Positions 1 through 8,368 are shown, counted from the stretch's first letter. The stretch: 64,000 nt of DNA from Chryseobacterium sp. CY350 (GCF_027945075.1 NZ_CP116034.1:4026638-4090637), one strand, 5' to 3'. The notes: generated by a model from the letters alone, not told the origin. Program-made: numbers and translations.

Positions 1-642
1 AAAGATTTAGGTCACGTAAGATCAATGACTATCGAGCCGATCATGGCGGTGAGTCCTACATTGATTTTAGCTTCAGACAAAGACATCAATCCGGATTTAG
101 TAGGGAAAATAAAAGCTTCAGGAATCAAAACCGAGTTATTCAAGCAGGAATTTACCGTTGGCGGAACCAAAAAACTGATCGCCGACGTTGCAAAAGCAAT
201 CGGAAACACAGATTATCAAAAATTAAACGATAAAATTGATGCAGATCTGAAGCAGGTTCAGCCCATTGCTAAAAAACCGAAAGTATTGTTCATCTACGCA
301 AGAGGAAATATGATGATGGTTTCCGGTAAAAATACGCCGATGGCAGCCTTGATTAATCTTGCAGGAGGTGAAAATGCAATCAATGATTTTGAAGATTTTA
401 AACCTTTAACTCCGGAAGCCGTGGTAAAAGCAAATCCTGATGTACTGTTCTTTTTCACAAGCGGGTTGCAAGGTTCCGGAGGAAATGAAGGTGCTCTAAA
501 AATGCCGGGAGTTTCACAAACCAATGCCGGAAAAAATAAAAAAATTATTGCGATGGATGGAGGCTTGGTTTCAGGTTTCGGACCAAGATTAGGAGAAGCC
601 GCAGTTGCATTAAACAAGCTTTTAGTTGAGAACACAAAGTAA
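1..642 (+). CDS. hmuT: Haem ABC transporter, periplasmic haem-binding protein (5' end cut by window)
   Basis: Partial: the frame is already open at base 1, so the N-terminus and signal peptide lie outside the window. The visible 213 residues are the C-terminal part of a TroA/BtuF-type (cluster A-II) binding protein, with LASDKDINPDLVGKIKASGI early and a VGGTKK stretch resembling the family's 'preventing' linker helix region. In the family this protein captures haem in the periplasm and hands it to the HmuU permease. The 3' end overlaps hmuU by 17 bases, and hmuU is followed directly by hmuV, so the three are co-transcribed and probably translationally coupled. A vitamin B12 or siderophore binding protein is the alternative. 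The adjacent hmuS makes haem the better call. Confidence 0.85.
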   Translation, partial: KDLGHVRSMTIEPIMAVSPTLILASDKDINPDLVGKIKASGIKTELFKQEFTVGGTKKLIADVAKAIGNTDYQKLNDKIDADLKQVQPIAKKPKVLFIYARGNMMMVSGKNTPMAALINLAGGENAINDFEDFKPLTPEAVVKANPDVLFFFTSGLQGSGGNEGALKMPGVSQTNAGKNKKIIAMDGGLVSGFGPRLGEAAVALNKLLVENTK

Positions 643-1666
643 ATTATATTTTTATATTGCATTAAGTGCCATACTGCTTTTTATCATTGCAGTATGGTCG
701 CTTAATACCGGAGTTTACGACTTCGGCGGACGTTCTGCGTTCGAAGTTTTAGGAAAATTAATTCGCGAAGATTCTGGTGTTTCAGTAAGTGATAAATACA
801 TTGTCTGGGATGTAAGAGCTTCCAGAATTATAATGGCAATTTTGATCGGAAGCATGCTTTCGGTTTCAGGAACGAGTTTGCAGGGATTGTTCAAAAATCC
901 TCTGGCTACGGGAGACTTGATAGGTCTTACCTCTGGTGCAACATTGATGGCTGCCATCACCATTGTTTTAGGAAGACATTTCAGAGAGTTTTTTCCGGAG
1001 GCAGTACAGTTTTCATTGGTAGGCATTGCCGCATTTATCGGTTCACTTCTCGCTATGCTTTTGGTGTACAGAATTTCTACAAGTGGCGGTAAAACCAATG
1101 TTGTCATGATGCTCTTAACCGGAGTTGCCATCTCAGCAATCGGATTTTCCATTGTAGGTTTTCTGATTTATATCTCAAAAGATGATCAGTTACGAGATCT
1201 CACGTTTTGGAATATGGGAAGTCTTGCAGCTGCGACATGGACGAAGAATGCGATCTTAGCCGTAGTTCTAGTTTTTTCATTCAGTATTTTAATGCCGAAA
1301 GGAAAAGCCTTAAATGCCATGATGCTTGGTGAAAAAGATGCCCAACATCTGGGGATTAATGTAGAAAAACTGAAAAAAGAAGTCATCATCATCACCGCAT
1401 TGATGGTAGGATCGTGTGTTGCATTTTCCGGAACCATCGGCTTTGTAGGGTTGATTGTTCCGTATATTTTAAGGCTATTGTTTAAATCAAATTATGCATT
1501 CATATTACCATTGTCTGCAATCTGCGGAAGCATATTATTGTTAACTGCAGATACCTTCAGCAGAAGTATTGTAGAGCCTTCGGAACTTCCTATCGGGATT
1601 CTTACGGCGATGATGGGCGCACCTATTTTTATTGCAATTTTAATCAAATTTAAAAAATCAATGTAA
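626..1666 (+). CDS. hmuU: Haem ABC transporter permease (FecCD family)
   Basis: 346 residues with about ten hydrophobic segments, the normal size of a FecCD/BtuC permease. The family signature region GTSLQGLFKNPLATGDLIGL lies near residue 85-105, and GTIGFVGLIVPYILRLLFKS near 270-290 is the conserved coupling region that contacts the ATPase. It forms the inner-membrane channel for haem. The start lies 17 bases inside hmuT. The stop codon shares its last base with the hmuV start (TAATG), which indicates translational coupling. Substrate is inferred from hmuS downstream. Confidence 0.9.
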   Translation: MRTQSKLYFYIALSAILLFIIAVWSLNTGVYDFGGRSAFEVLGKLIREDSGVSVSDKYIVWDVRASRIIMAILIGSMLSVSGTSLQGLFKNPLATGDLIGLTSGATLMAAITIVLGRHFREFFPEAVQFSLVGIAAFIGSLLAMLLVYRISTSGGKTNVVMMLLTGVAISAIGFSIVGFLIYISKDDQLRDLTFWNMGSLAAATWTKNAILAVVLVFSFSILMPKGKALNAMMLGEKDAQHLGINVEKLKKEVIIITALMVGSCVAFSGTIGFVGLIVPYILRLLFKSNYAFILPLSAICGSILLLTADTFSRSIVEPSELPIGILTAMMGAPIFIAILIKFKKSM

Positions 1667-2436
1667 TGATCAGGGCACAGCAAATCAATTACAGACACAA
1701 AGATTTTTACATTCTGAATGACGTAGATGTCACGCTGGGTTTTGGCGAGTTTTTGGCCATTGTAGGTCCCAACGGTGCAGGAAAATCTAGTCTTCTGAGT
1801 GTTTTAGCCAATGAAGTAAAGACAAAACAGGAGATTTTATTTAAAGATAAAAATATCACCGATTGGAAAGTGACGGAAATTTCTAAGCACAAAGCGAAAT
1901 TCTCTCAGCACAATTCAAACGATATTCCTCTCAAGGTGAAAGATATTGTGATGATGGGGCGTTACCCATATTTTGATGCTCAGCCAAAAGCAGAAGATCA
2001 TCAGGCAACCCACGAAATGATGTTTGAAACCGATGTTTACCATCTGAAAAACAGAGAATATAATACATTGTCGGGAGGTGAAAAACAGCGCGTACATCTA
2101 TCCAGAGTTTTGGCACAGTTAAAAAACGAAATCATCCAAAAACTTCTTTTTTTAGATGAGCCATTGAATAATTTAGATATTAAACATCAGTATAAAGCTT
2201 TAGAAATTATAAAGAATTTCACGAAAAAAGAAAATTCTGCCGTGGTCGTTCTTCATGATCTCAATCTTGCGGCTCAGTATGCAGACAAAATTTTGCTGAT
2301 GAAAAACGGTAAAGTTGCAGCTTACGGAACTCCGCAAGAGGTTTTTACTGCTGAGAATATCAGCGAAGCGTACAATTTTCCGTGTACGATTTGCGACCAC
2401 CCGATCACCAGTAACCCGATGATTATTTTTGGCTGA
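1666..2436 (+). CDS. hmuV: Haem ABC transporter ATP-binding protein
   Basis: 256 residues, complete ABC ATPase. Walker A is GPNGAGKSS (about residues 34-42), the signature is LSGGEKQRVHLSR (about 136-148), Walker B with D-loop is LLFLDEPLNNLD, and the switch histidine is in VVVLHDLNLAAQYAD. It energises haem import through HmuU. The start overlaps the hmuU stop by one base. Its end is followed by 184 bases before hmuS on the same strand. I see no terminator there, so hmuS may be read from the same message. Confidence 0.92.
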   Translation: MIRAQQINYRHKDFYILNDVDVTLGFGEFLAIVGPNGAGKSSLLSVLANEVKTKQEILFKDKNITDWKVTEISKHKAKFSQHNSNDIPLKVKDIVMMGRYPYFDAQPKAEDHQATHEMMFETDVYHLKNREYNTLSGGEKQRVHLSRVLAQLKNEIIQKLLFLDEPLNNLDIKHQYKALEIIKNFTKKENSAVVVLHDLNLAAQYADKILLMKNGKVAAYGTPQEVFTAENISEAYNFPCTICDHPITSNPMIIFG

Positions 2437-2620
2437 ATATGGAAAAATATCAAAAAAAAATGCGGTCACCAAATCTTGCATATCCCTAGGTGAAAGGTTT
2501 TGAGATGGGTGAAATTTAAAAATAAAGATCTCCGAAAAAGAAGAAGAAACAAAAAGCAAACCCGGAGAAAAAATTAATAACAACAAATTATACAGTTTTT
2601 AACCATAAAAAAGTAAAATA

Positions 2621-3649
2621 ATGAGCACATTAGTAAACGAACTGAAAGAAAAATGGGAAGCTCTGAAAGCAGAAAACCCACATTTAAGAATAAGAAATGC
2701 TGCAGAACAGTTAGGCGTAAGTGAAGCAGAATTATTATCAACGAACGTAGGAGAAGGAGTTACTGTCTTGAAACCTGAATTTGCAAACATCTTAACAGAA
2801 GTTGAAAAATTAGGAAAAGTAATGGCTCTCACAAGAAACGATGAATGCGTACATGAGCGAAAAGGAACGTACCAGAATGGTGATTTCAGCAGCCCGCATG
2901 CACAGCTTTTTGTAGGAGAAGAGATCGATTTGAGAATCTTCCAGAATCACTGGAAATTTGCTTTCGCAGTCGTAGAAGGCGACAGAAGAAGTCTTCAGTT
3001 CTTCGGGAAAGACGGTTTGGCACTTCATAAAATATATTTAACGAAAGACAGCATTGAAGAAGCTTTCGATCCTATGGTAGCTCAGTTTAAGGCTGAAAAT
3101 CAGAATGAAATATTTGAATTTCAAGCAATTGCTCCAAAAGCTCCCGAAAAAGCAGATTCTGAAATTGATGCTGAAGGGTTTAAAAAAGCGTGGACAGAAT
3201 TGAAAGATACTCACGATTTCTTTATGATGACCAGAAAATTCGGAGTATCAAGAACTCAGGCGTTAAGACTGGCTCCTGAAGGATACGCTAAAAAAATTGA
3301 AACTTCAAAAGTGGTCAATGTACTTGAAGATGCATCTGAAAAGAACCTGCCGATCATGATTTTCGTTGGAAACAGAGGCATTATCCAGATTCACACCGGT
3401 GAAGTAAAGAAAACAATGTGGCACCAACAGTGGTTCAACGTGATGGATCCTGATTTCAACCTGCATTTAGATGTGACAAAAATCGCTGAAGCATGGATCG
3501 TGAAAAAACCAACGGAAGATGGCGAAGTAACAGCGATTGAAGTATTCAACAAAGAAGGTGATTTTATCGTTCAGTTTTTTGGAAAAAGAAAACCGGGAAT
3601 CCCTGAACTACAGGAATGGAAAGACCTTGTAGCAGATCTAGAAAAGTAA
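2621..3649 (+). CDS. hmuS: Haemin-degrading factor, HemS/ChuS family
   Basis: 342 residues, the usual length of HemS/ChuS proteins, built of two similar halves (about 1-165 and 170-342). The first half has HERKGTYQNGDF, matching the family region that carries a haem-ligating His. The second has WHQQWFNVMDPDFNLHL, a family hallmark. These cytoplasmic proteins accept imported haem and, in characterised members, degrade it or pass it on. It sits downstream of hmuTUV and is followed by a clear terminator. Regulation by Fur is likely from its role, but I could not identify a convincing Fur box. Confidence 0.9.
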   Translation: MSTLVNELKEKWEALKAENPHLRIRNAAEQLGVSEAELLSTNVGEGVTVLKPEFANILTEVEKLGKVMALTRNDECVHERKGTYQNGDFSSPHAQLFVGEEIDLRIFQNHWKFAFAVVEGDRRSLQFFGKDGLALHKIYLTKDSIEEAFDPMVAQFKAENQNEIFEFQAIAPKAPEKADSEIDAEGFKKAWTELKDTHDFFMMTRKFGVSRTQALRLAPEGYAKKIETSKVVNVLEDASEKNLPIMIFVGNRGIIQIHTGEVKKTMWHQQWFNVMDPDFNLHLDVTKIAEAWIVKKPTEDGEVTAIEVFNKEGDFIVQFFGKRKPGIPELQEWKDLVADLEK

Positions 3650-3669
3650 TAATTAGATAATTTGATTCA

Positions 3670-3710
3670 GGCCGTTTTGTTTTTTTTTAAAATCTCAAAA
3701 CGGTCTTTTC
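3670..3710 (+). terminator. Rho-independent terminator after hmuS
   Basis: Arms GGCCGTTTTG (3670-3679) and CAAAACGGTC (3696-3705) pair over ten bases with one G-T wobble. TTTT follows. Confidence 0.8.
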
Positions 3711-3734
3711 TGTTTTTAATTAAATATCAATTAC

Positions 3735-3800
3735 ATAAATGTCTTTTCACGGATACCACGAATTTTAATTTGAAAAAGATTTTTATCATTGCCATCACTG
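3735..3800. repeat. Possible decayed dispersed intergenic repeat
   Basis: Between the hmuS terminator and the tandem array, the sequence TTTTCACGGATACCACGAAT followed by a run of A/T resembles degenerate 'cacagattacacggat'-type intergenic repeats, and a similar motif (CCACAGATTTCACAGAT) occurs near 5214. An 80-residue open frame spans this stretch (3662-3904), but it begins inside the terminator and has no family features. I treat the rest of this spacer as non-coding. Confidence 0.3.
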
Positions 3801-3900
3801 AAAGTCGTGAGTGCCATTTGTGTTTAAAAACAAGTAGTTTCAAAATAAAAAGAGATTGTAACCAAGATAGAAAGAACCTCCTTAAATTTAATGTATACAT

Positions 3901-4265
3901 TTGAAAAGAATATTCTTTCTTCCCAAAGCAATATTTTAGTATCCCAAAGTAATATTCTCGCTTCCCAAAGTAATATTCTTGTAACCTAAAGTAATATTCT
4001 TATGTCCCAAAGTAATATTTTAGAATCTCAAAGTAATATTCTTGTAACCCAAAAGAATATTGTTGCTTCCCAAAATAATATTCTTGTTTCCCAAAGTAAT
4101 ATTGTTGCTTCCCAAAGTAATATTCTTGTAACCCAAAAGAATATTCTTGCAACCCAAAGTAATATTCTTGCAACCCAAAGTAATATTTTTGCATCCCAAA
4201 GTAATATTCTTGTAACCCAAAAGAATATTGTTGCTTCCCAAAATAATATTGTTGCTTCCCAAAAC
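3901..4265. repeat. 21-bp direct tandem repeat array, locus 1 (16 full units plus edges)
   Basis: From 3922 to 4257 there are sixteen exact-length 21-base units with consensus CCCAAAGTAATATTCTTGYWW. A degenerate unit precedes at 3901-3921 and a broken one follows at 4258-4265. There are no spacers. Variation is concentrated in the last five bases (GTAA, GCTT, GCAA, TTAGAAT) and at AAAG/AAAA. A three-unit block at 4027-4089 recurs at 4195-4257, so the array grew by multi-unit duplication. Because 21 is divisible by three, several frames stay open through the array, and none shows synonymous bias. The same unit in reverse complement forms the array at 32713-32964. Confidence 0.95.
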
Positions 4266-4332
4266 TAAAATGAGACATCTTTACATTAAATAGTTAAAAT
4301 AATAGTAAATTAAAACGATAAAATAATTAAGA

Positions 4333-5205
4333 ATGAAAAACACTTTCATCATCCTGTTGCTGATAGGATTTTCAATTTTGAAAGCACAAGAAATAAAACC
4401 ATATCAGTTCTACGACAAAAAAGGAAAAGAGATAAAAACCGATAAGCTCGTTAAAGAATTAGCCGATTATGATGTTGTTTTCTTTGGTGAAAACCACAAT
4501 AATTCCATTAATCACTGGCTTCAACTGAAAATCACCGAAGCTTTATTTGAAAAGAAAAACGGACAGTTAATTCTGGGAGCAGAAATGTTTGAAAGAGACA
4601 ATCAATCCCAACTGAATAATTATTTAAATGGAATATACGATGCTAAAACATTGAAAGACTCAGCCCGTCTTTGGAATAATTATGCAACAGATTACAAACC
4701 GTTGGTTGATTTTGCCAAAGACAAAAAACTAAAATTTATCGCGACCAATGTTCCCAGAAAATATGCTTCTCAAACTGCAAAAGAAGGTTTGGAATCATTA
4801 AATAAATTAAGCGAAAAAGATAAAACTTATATTGCGCAACTCCCAATCAAAGTGACCTTAGAAACTCCCGGTTATCCTGAAATGAAAAAAATGATGGGCG
4901 ATCATGCCGAAGGTACCAAAGTGATGAACTTTATCTCTGCGCAAGCCATTAAAGACGCAACGATGGCAGAATCTATCCTGAAAAATTATGAACCCGGAAA
5001 GACATTCATTCATTACAACGGAAATTTCCACAGCAAAGAATTTGGCGGAATTTACTGGTACATCAAACAGAAAAATCCTAATCTGAAAATGGCGGTCATC
5101 TCCGTATTCGAATCTGAAGATCCTGAATTAAAAATTCCAGAGAAAGAATATATCCCGACAGATTTTAATCTGATCATTCCGGCAGATATGACAAAAACTT
5201 ATTGA
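4333..5205 (+). CDS. ChaN/Tiki-family haem-binding, iron-regulated protein
   Basis: 290 residues. Residues 1-18 are a signal peptide (MKNTFIILLLIGFSILKA) without a lipobox cysteine, so it is exported but not a lipoprotein, unlike ChaN of Campylobacter. The family motif GENH (52-55) is followed by LGAEMFERD near residue 80, and HYNGNFHSKEFGG near 235 gives the second conserved histidine region. ChaN proteins bind haem and are iron-regulated. The Tiki superfamily also includes metalloproteases. Position next to hmuTUV-hmuS supports a haem role. It is separated from hmuS by the tandem array, so it has its own promoter or depends on readthrough. Confidence 0.8.
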   Translation: MKNTFIILLLIGFSILKAQEIKPYQFYDKKGKEIKTDKLVKELADYDVVFFGENHNNSINHWLQLKITEALFEKKNGQLILGAEMFERDNQSQLNNYLNGIYDAKTLKDSARLWNNYATDYKPLVDFAKDKKLKFIATNVPRKYASQTAKEGLESLNKLSEKDKTYIAQLPIKVTLETPGYPEMKKMMGDHAEGTKVMNFISAQAIKDATMAESILKNYEPGKTFIHYNGNFHSKEFGGIYWYIKQKNPNLKMAVISVFESEDPELKIPEKEYIPTDFNLIIPADMTKTY

Positions 5206-5294
5206 ATTCTTTTCCACAGATTTCACAGATCATTATGTGAAAAAGATCAGCTATATCAGCAAAATCTACGAGAAAAAACTCATGATGCAATCAA

Positions 5295-5350
5295 TAGGAA
5301 CGGGCTTTAGCCCGTTTTAGTGAAAATAAATTCAATCGGCTTTAGCCAAA
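5295..5350. repeat. Hairpin repeat with two GGCTTTAGCC cores
   Basis: The perfect stem AACGGGCT/AGCCCGTT (5299-5306 and 5309-5316) has a two-base centre. The core GGCTTTAGCC recurs at 5338-5347. It lies between the ChaN-like gene and the deformylase-like gene. It may act as a weak terminator but lacks a good T-run. It resembles a REP-type dispersed palindrome. Confidence 0.6.
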
Positions 5351-5390
5351 ACATAAAAACATTCTATATTTGTTCAACATTCCAGCAAAA

Positions 5391-6020
5391 ATGAAAAAAT
5401 TCCCTCTTTTCTTCGTCTTCTTTATCGTTTTTATTAACGCTCAAAAACTGACTACAGCTGAGATTTCCTTAATTAATCAAGGTGATGTCAAAACGCTAAT
5501 ACCGATATATCAAACAGCAGATTCTCATCAACACGCCGTTTTATTGGATCAGTCAACAGAAATTGATCCTACCGATCCGAATACCGCAACATTAGTTTCT
5601 AGAATGAAACAATCTCTTCTTTCCACAGATGGTGGAGTAGGAATTGCCGCGCCGCAGGTCGGTATCAATAGAAAAGTAATTTGGGTTCAGCGGTTTGACA
5701 AGCCGGATGAACCATTAGAATACTTTATTAATCCGGTAATCACGTGGAAATCGCAACTCCAGAATCTCGGTAGGGAAGGAGATCTTTCGATTGCTGATTT
5801 TAACGGACAATTTTACAGAAGTCAGGTTATTCAGTTGGAATATTTAGATTTGAAAGGGCAAAAATATTCAGAGATTGTAGAAGGTTTTACCGCTGTTATT
5901 TTCCAGCACGAGATCGACCATCTTTTCGGAATCTTAATTTCAGATAAAAAAGAAAAAGAACTGACTGATGAGTATATAAAGGTGGATGCTTATAAGAAGA
6001 GTGATGCTGTGGGGAGGTAA
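5391..6020 (+). CDS. Exported peptide-deformylase-like protein lacking the motif-2 cysteine
   Basis: 209 residues from the start chosen here. Seven residues upstream there is another ATG, but MKKFPLFFVFFIVFINAQ is a typical flavobacterial signal peptide and fixes the start at 5391. Deformylase motif 1 is GVGIAAPQVG (82-91) and motif 3 is HEIDH (173-177). Motif 2, normally EGCLS with the metal-ligand cysteine, reads EGDLS, with Asp131 instead of Cys (codon gat at 5781). Cytoplasmic deformylase removes formyl groups from nascent N-termini. A signal peptide and a changed metal ligand suggest a different, periplasmic role. Activity is uncertain. Confidence 0.8.
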   Translation: MKKFPLFFVFFIVFINAQKLTTAEISLINQGDVKTLIPIYQTADSHQHAVLLDQSTEIDPTDPNTATLVSRMKQSLLSTDGGVGIAAPQVGINRKVIWVQRFDKPDEPLEYFINPVITWKSQLQNLGREGDLSIADFNGQFYRSQVIQLEYLDLKGQKYSEIVEGFTAVIFQHEIDHLFGILISDKKEKELTDEYIKVDAYKKSDAVGR

Positions 6021-6045
6021 GTATTTTGGCTTTTATACTAGACGT

Positions 6046-6627
6046 TTAGGTAATAAATGTGTTTGTAATCTCTTTTATGATCCAACTTCCATCTTTTTGC
6101 TTTTCAAGTAAATATCCAAAACCAATTCCAAATACTGAGTCACGATATATGCTTTCGATATAAACAAAATTATCATTAAAATATACCGGATTTGAAAATT
6201 GATATAGTTGTACTCGTTTATCAATCTCTTGTTTATTTGCTATTTGAATGTTTGAATTTATCTTAGTATCAATATATAAGGAATTAAAGATATAGATGTT
6301 CTGTTTTAATAAATTTATTGAATCAGATTTTCTGTTTTTAAATTTACTCCCTTTTAAATCTAATAGACGAATAATATTTCTATTGAAAAATGGAGGAGGT
6401 CCTGGTTCTTCACCTAAAATCTCTTTCTGACTTGGAACATAAATTTTTAATTTTTGAAATTCCGGATTTATTAAAAATTTGTAATTTGCATTAAAGCTAT
6501 TTCGTTTGGATTCATATTTCAAAATAGTATTTAATATCTTGTTTACTTCTATTTTTTCTTTCATTTCACTCTTAGTGCAACTAATTAATAAAGTCAAAGA
6601 AATAATTAGCAAAAATATTTTATTCAT
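6046..6627 (-). CDS. Hypothetical lipoprotein
   Basis: 193 residues from the start at 6627, chosen because MNKIFLLIISLTLLISC is a lipoprotein signal peptide with lipobox LLISC. The open frame extends 23 residues further upstream without added sense. The mature part is hydrophilic, with no domain I recognise. It may lie at the outer or inner membrane facing the periplasm. It is convergent with the deformylase-like gene. It is more AT-rich than its neighbours, a hint of accessory origin. Confidence 0.7.
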   Translation of the reverse strand: MNKIFLLIISLTLLISCTKSEMKEKIEVNKILNTILKYESKRNSFNANYKFLINPEFQKLKIYVPSQKEILGEEPGPPPFFNRNIIRLLDLKGSKFKNRKSDSINLLKQNIYIFNSLYIDTKINSNIQIANKQEIDKRVQLYQFSNPVYFNDNFVYIESIYRDSVFGIGFGYLLEKQKDGSWIIKEITNTFIT

Positions 6628-6693
6628 ATCGAAAAGCTTTATAATTAAAAGTACATATAAAACTTGAAAAACATTAAACTTATTTAATTTAAA

Positions 6694-6726
6694 CAAAAAA
6701 AATCCGCCTCCAAAGGAAGCAGATTT
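6694..6726 (-). terminator. Terminator after ohr
   Basis: Imperfect 12-base stem: 6700-6711 pairs with 6715-6726 around AAA, with two mismatches. On the minus strand it is followed by a run of seven T. Confidence 0.7.
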
Positions 6727-6748
6727 ATATAATTTAAAAGAAAAAATC

Positions 6749-7171
6749 TTAGTTATTCGTTACCGAAAGTTTCACCTCAATATTATTTCTAGTCGCATTA
6801 GAGTACGGACAAATCTGATGAGCTTTTTCAGTCAGTTCCTGAGCTTTTTCAAGAGAAACTCCGGGAATGTTAACGTCTAATTCAGCGGCCAGACCAAATC
6901 CACCGTTATCTATCTGTCCGATGCTTACTTTTGCAGCAACCGAAGTTTCTCCTGTTTCGATTTTAGATTTACTGATGATCAAATTCAATGCACTGTCAAA
7001 ACAAGCCGCATATCCTGCTGCGAAAAGCATTTCGGGATTGGTAAAATCGTCATTTGCTCCGCCTAATCCTTTTGGCATTCTTACCTCAAGATCCAAAACT
7101 CCGTTTTCGCTTTTTACCTGTCCGTTTCTTCCGCCTTTTGCGGTAACGCTGGTTGTATATAATGTTTTCAT
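6749..7171 (-). CDS. ohr: Organic hydroperoxide resistance protein (Ohr, OsmC family)
   Basis: 140 residues, full length for Ohr. The two redox cysteines are visible: Cys57 in AAGYAACFDSAL and Cys121 in HQICPYSNATRNN, the latter being the Ohr-specific C-terminal motif. Ohr is a thiol peroxidase that reduces organic and lipid hydroperoxides, with lipoylated proteins as reductant in characterised members. It is the last gene of a three-gene unit with ohrR (5-base gap) and a nitroreductase, and lipB, needed for lipoylation, is the next gene upstream on the same strand. Confidence 0.93.
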   Translation of the reverse strand: MKTLYTTSVTAKGGRNGQVKSENGVLDLEVRMPKGLGGANDDFTNPEMLFAAGYAACFDSALNLIISKSKIETGETSVAAKVSIGQIDNGGFGLAAELDVNIPGVSLEKAQELTEKAHQICPYSNATRNNIEVKLSVTNN

Positions 7172-7176
7172 TTATT

Positions 7177-7617
7177 TTATTTTTGAATTTTATTTAAAAT
7201 TTTGTCGACTGTTTCTTTCAGTTCCAGAAGATCTTCTGTTGAAAGATTCAGTTTTTCCTGCATTTTTGCCGGAATTTCGCAGGCTTTTTGTTGTAAATTT
7301 TTTCCTATTTCACTTAAAAAAACTTGTACAACTCTTTCATCTTCCTTTTTTCTTTTTCGGAGGATAAAACCTTTAGATTCCAGTCTTTTAAGAAGTGGTG
7401 TTATAGTTCCGCTGTCGAGATAGAGTTTTTCACCAATCTGATTGACCGTCAATCCGTCTTTTTCCCAAAGCACCATCATCACAAGATATTGCGAATAGGT
7501 AATGTCTATTTCATCAAGAAACGGACGGTGCAAACCGGTAATTTCTTTTGCGATGACGTATAGCGGAAAGCATAGCTGATTTCCCAATTTGAGTGACTCG
7601 TGATTTTCCATGATCAA
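7177..7617 (-). CDS. ohrR: MarR-family peroxide-sensing repressor OhrR
   Basis: 146 residues with a MarR winged helix-turn-helix (about 45-110; LTVNQIGEKLYLDSGTITPL is the recognition region, followed by the KRKKEDERVV wing). The sensing cysteine of OhrR is present as Cys16 in GNQLCFPLYVIAKEI. Peroxide oxidation of this residue releases the repressor from DNA in characterised OhrR. The start may be Met1 or Met3. It is co-directional with ohr and the nitroreductase. A matching operator lies in the promoter upstream of the nitroreductase gene, suggesting autoregulation of the whole unit. Confidence 0.92.
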   Translation of the reverse strand: MIMENHESLKLGNQLCFPLYVIAKEITGLHRPFLDEIDITYSQYLVMMVLWEKDGLTVNQIGEKLYLDSGTITPLLKRLESKGFILRKRKKEDERVVQVFLSEIGKNLQQKACEIPAKMQEKLNLSTEDLLELKETVDKILNKIQK

Positions 7618-7638
7618 CAGCGATTTTGAAACTAAATA

Positions 7639-8271
7639 TTATTTTCTGATAATAAATTCCTCCATCGGAATTCTTACCTTCTTCATGTGAGAAAGATAGT
7701 CGTTTTCCAGATCTCTGTAACCGAGATATAAAAGACTTACACTTTTGAGACCCAATTCTCTCAAACCTAAAATTTCATCTACCACTTCATTGCTGAAACC
7801 TTCCGCTGGAGTAGAATCTATCTTCAACTCTGCAGCCTGAGCCATTGCTAAACCTAATGCAATATAAGTTTGTCTTGCAGTGTGCGCGAAATATTGATCA
7901 GGAGTTTGTGCACCATACATTTCTTTGATTTTATCGGTATAACTGCTGAATCGACCTCTCGGTAAATCTCTTACATCTGTGTGATGATCATAAACTTTGT
8001 CAATTTTTTCATCAGAATAACTGTCCCATGCAGCAAAAACCAAAACGTGCGAACAGTCGCTCATCACCTCAGGATTTAGTGCGCCTTTCACCATTTTCTC
8101 TTTCAATTCCTGGTTTTCAACTACAATCACGCGGAATGGTTGCAAACCTGATGAGGTAGGTGCCAATCTTGCAGCTTCTAAAATTTTATTTAAATGTTCT
8201 TCTGATACTTTTTTTGTTGAGTCGTATGCTTTTACAGCGTGTCTCCAGTTTAAATCTTCTATTAACGACAT
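7639..8271 (-). CDS. NAD(P)H-dependent nitroreductase-family oxidoreductase
   Basis: 210 residues, typical of NfsB-like FMN enzymes. WRHAVKAYD near the N-terminus and EAARLAPTSSGLQPFRVIVV (about 32-51) form the FMN-binding region, and GLRELGLKSVSLLYLGYR is near the C-terminus. Members reduce nitro compounds or quinones with NAD(P)H. As first gene of the ohrR-ohr unit (22-base gap to ohrR) it is probably induced by organic peroxides. The actual substrate cannot be told from sequence. Confidence 0.87.
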   Translation of the reverse strand: MSLIEDLNWRHAVKAYDSTKKVSEEHLNKILEAARLAPTSSGLQPFRVIVVENQELKEKMVKGALNPEVMSDCSHVLVFAAWDSYSDEKIDKVYDHHTDVRDLPRGRFSSYTDKIKEMYGAQTPDQYFAHTARQTYIALGLAMAQAAELKIDSTPAEGFSNEVVDEILGLRELGLKSVSLLYLGYRDLENDYLSHMKKVRIPMEEFIIRK

Positions 8272-8337
8272 TTGTTTTATTATTTTATTATTTGTTAAAT
8301 TTTGACTTGAATAATTAAATATTCAATTTTGATAAAT

Positions 8338-8368
8338 CAAAGGTAGTAAACAATTAAATTGTGTGCAA
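8338..8368 (-). promoter_or_regulatory. Bacteroidota promoter with overlapping OhrR operator
   Basis: On the minus strand TTG (8368-8366), a 20-base spacer and TACCTTTG (8345-8338) match the Bacteroidota -33/-7 consensus (TTG, 19-21, TAnnTTTG). The spacer contains ACAATTTAATTGT (8362-8350), which matches the palindrome I recall for OhrR operators (ACAATT-AATTGT). A second related AT palindrome occurs at 8380-8391. A repressor bound there would block RNA polymerase for the nitroreductase-ohrR-ohr unit. Confidence 0.75.

Noticed and set aside
3662..3904. 80-residue open frame after hmuS
   Set aside because: It starts inside the hmuS terminator hairpin, has no family features and runs into the repeat array.
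3901..4265. CRISPR array
   Set aside because: The 21-bp units are directly adjacent with no unique spacers, and no cas genes are present.
4000..4278. Heptad-repeat 'protein' on the minus strand (FGKQQYY-type)
   Set aside because: It is one of several open frames across a 21-bp array; changes are not synonymous and no ribosome site or domain supports it.
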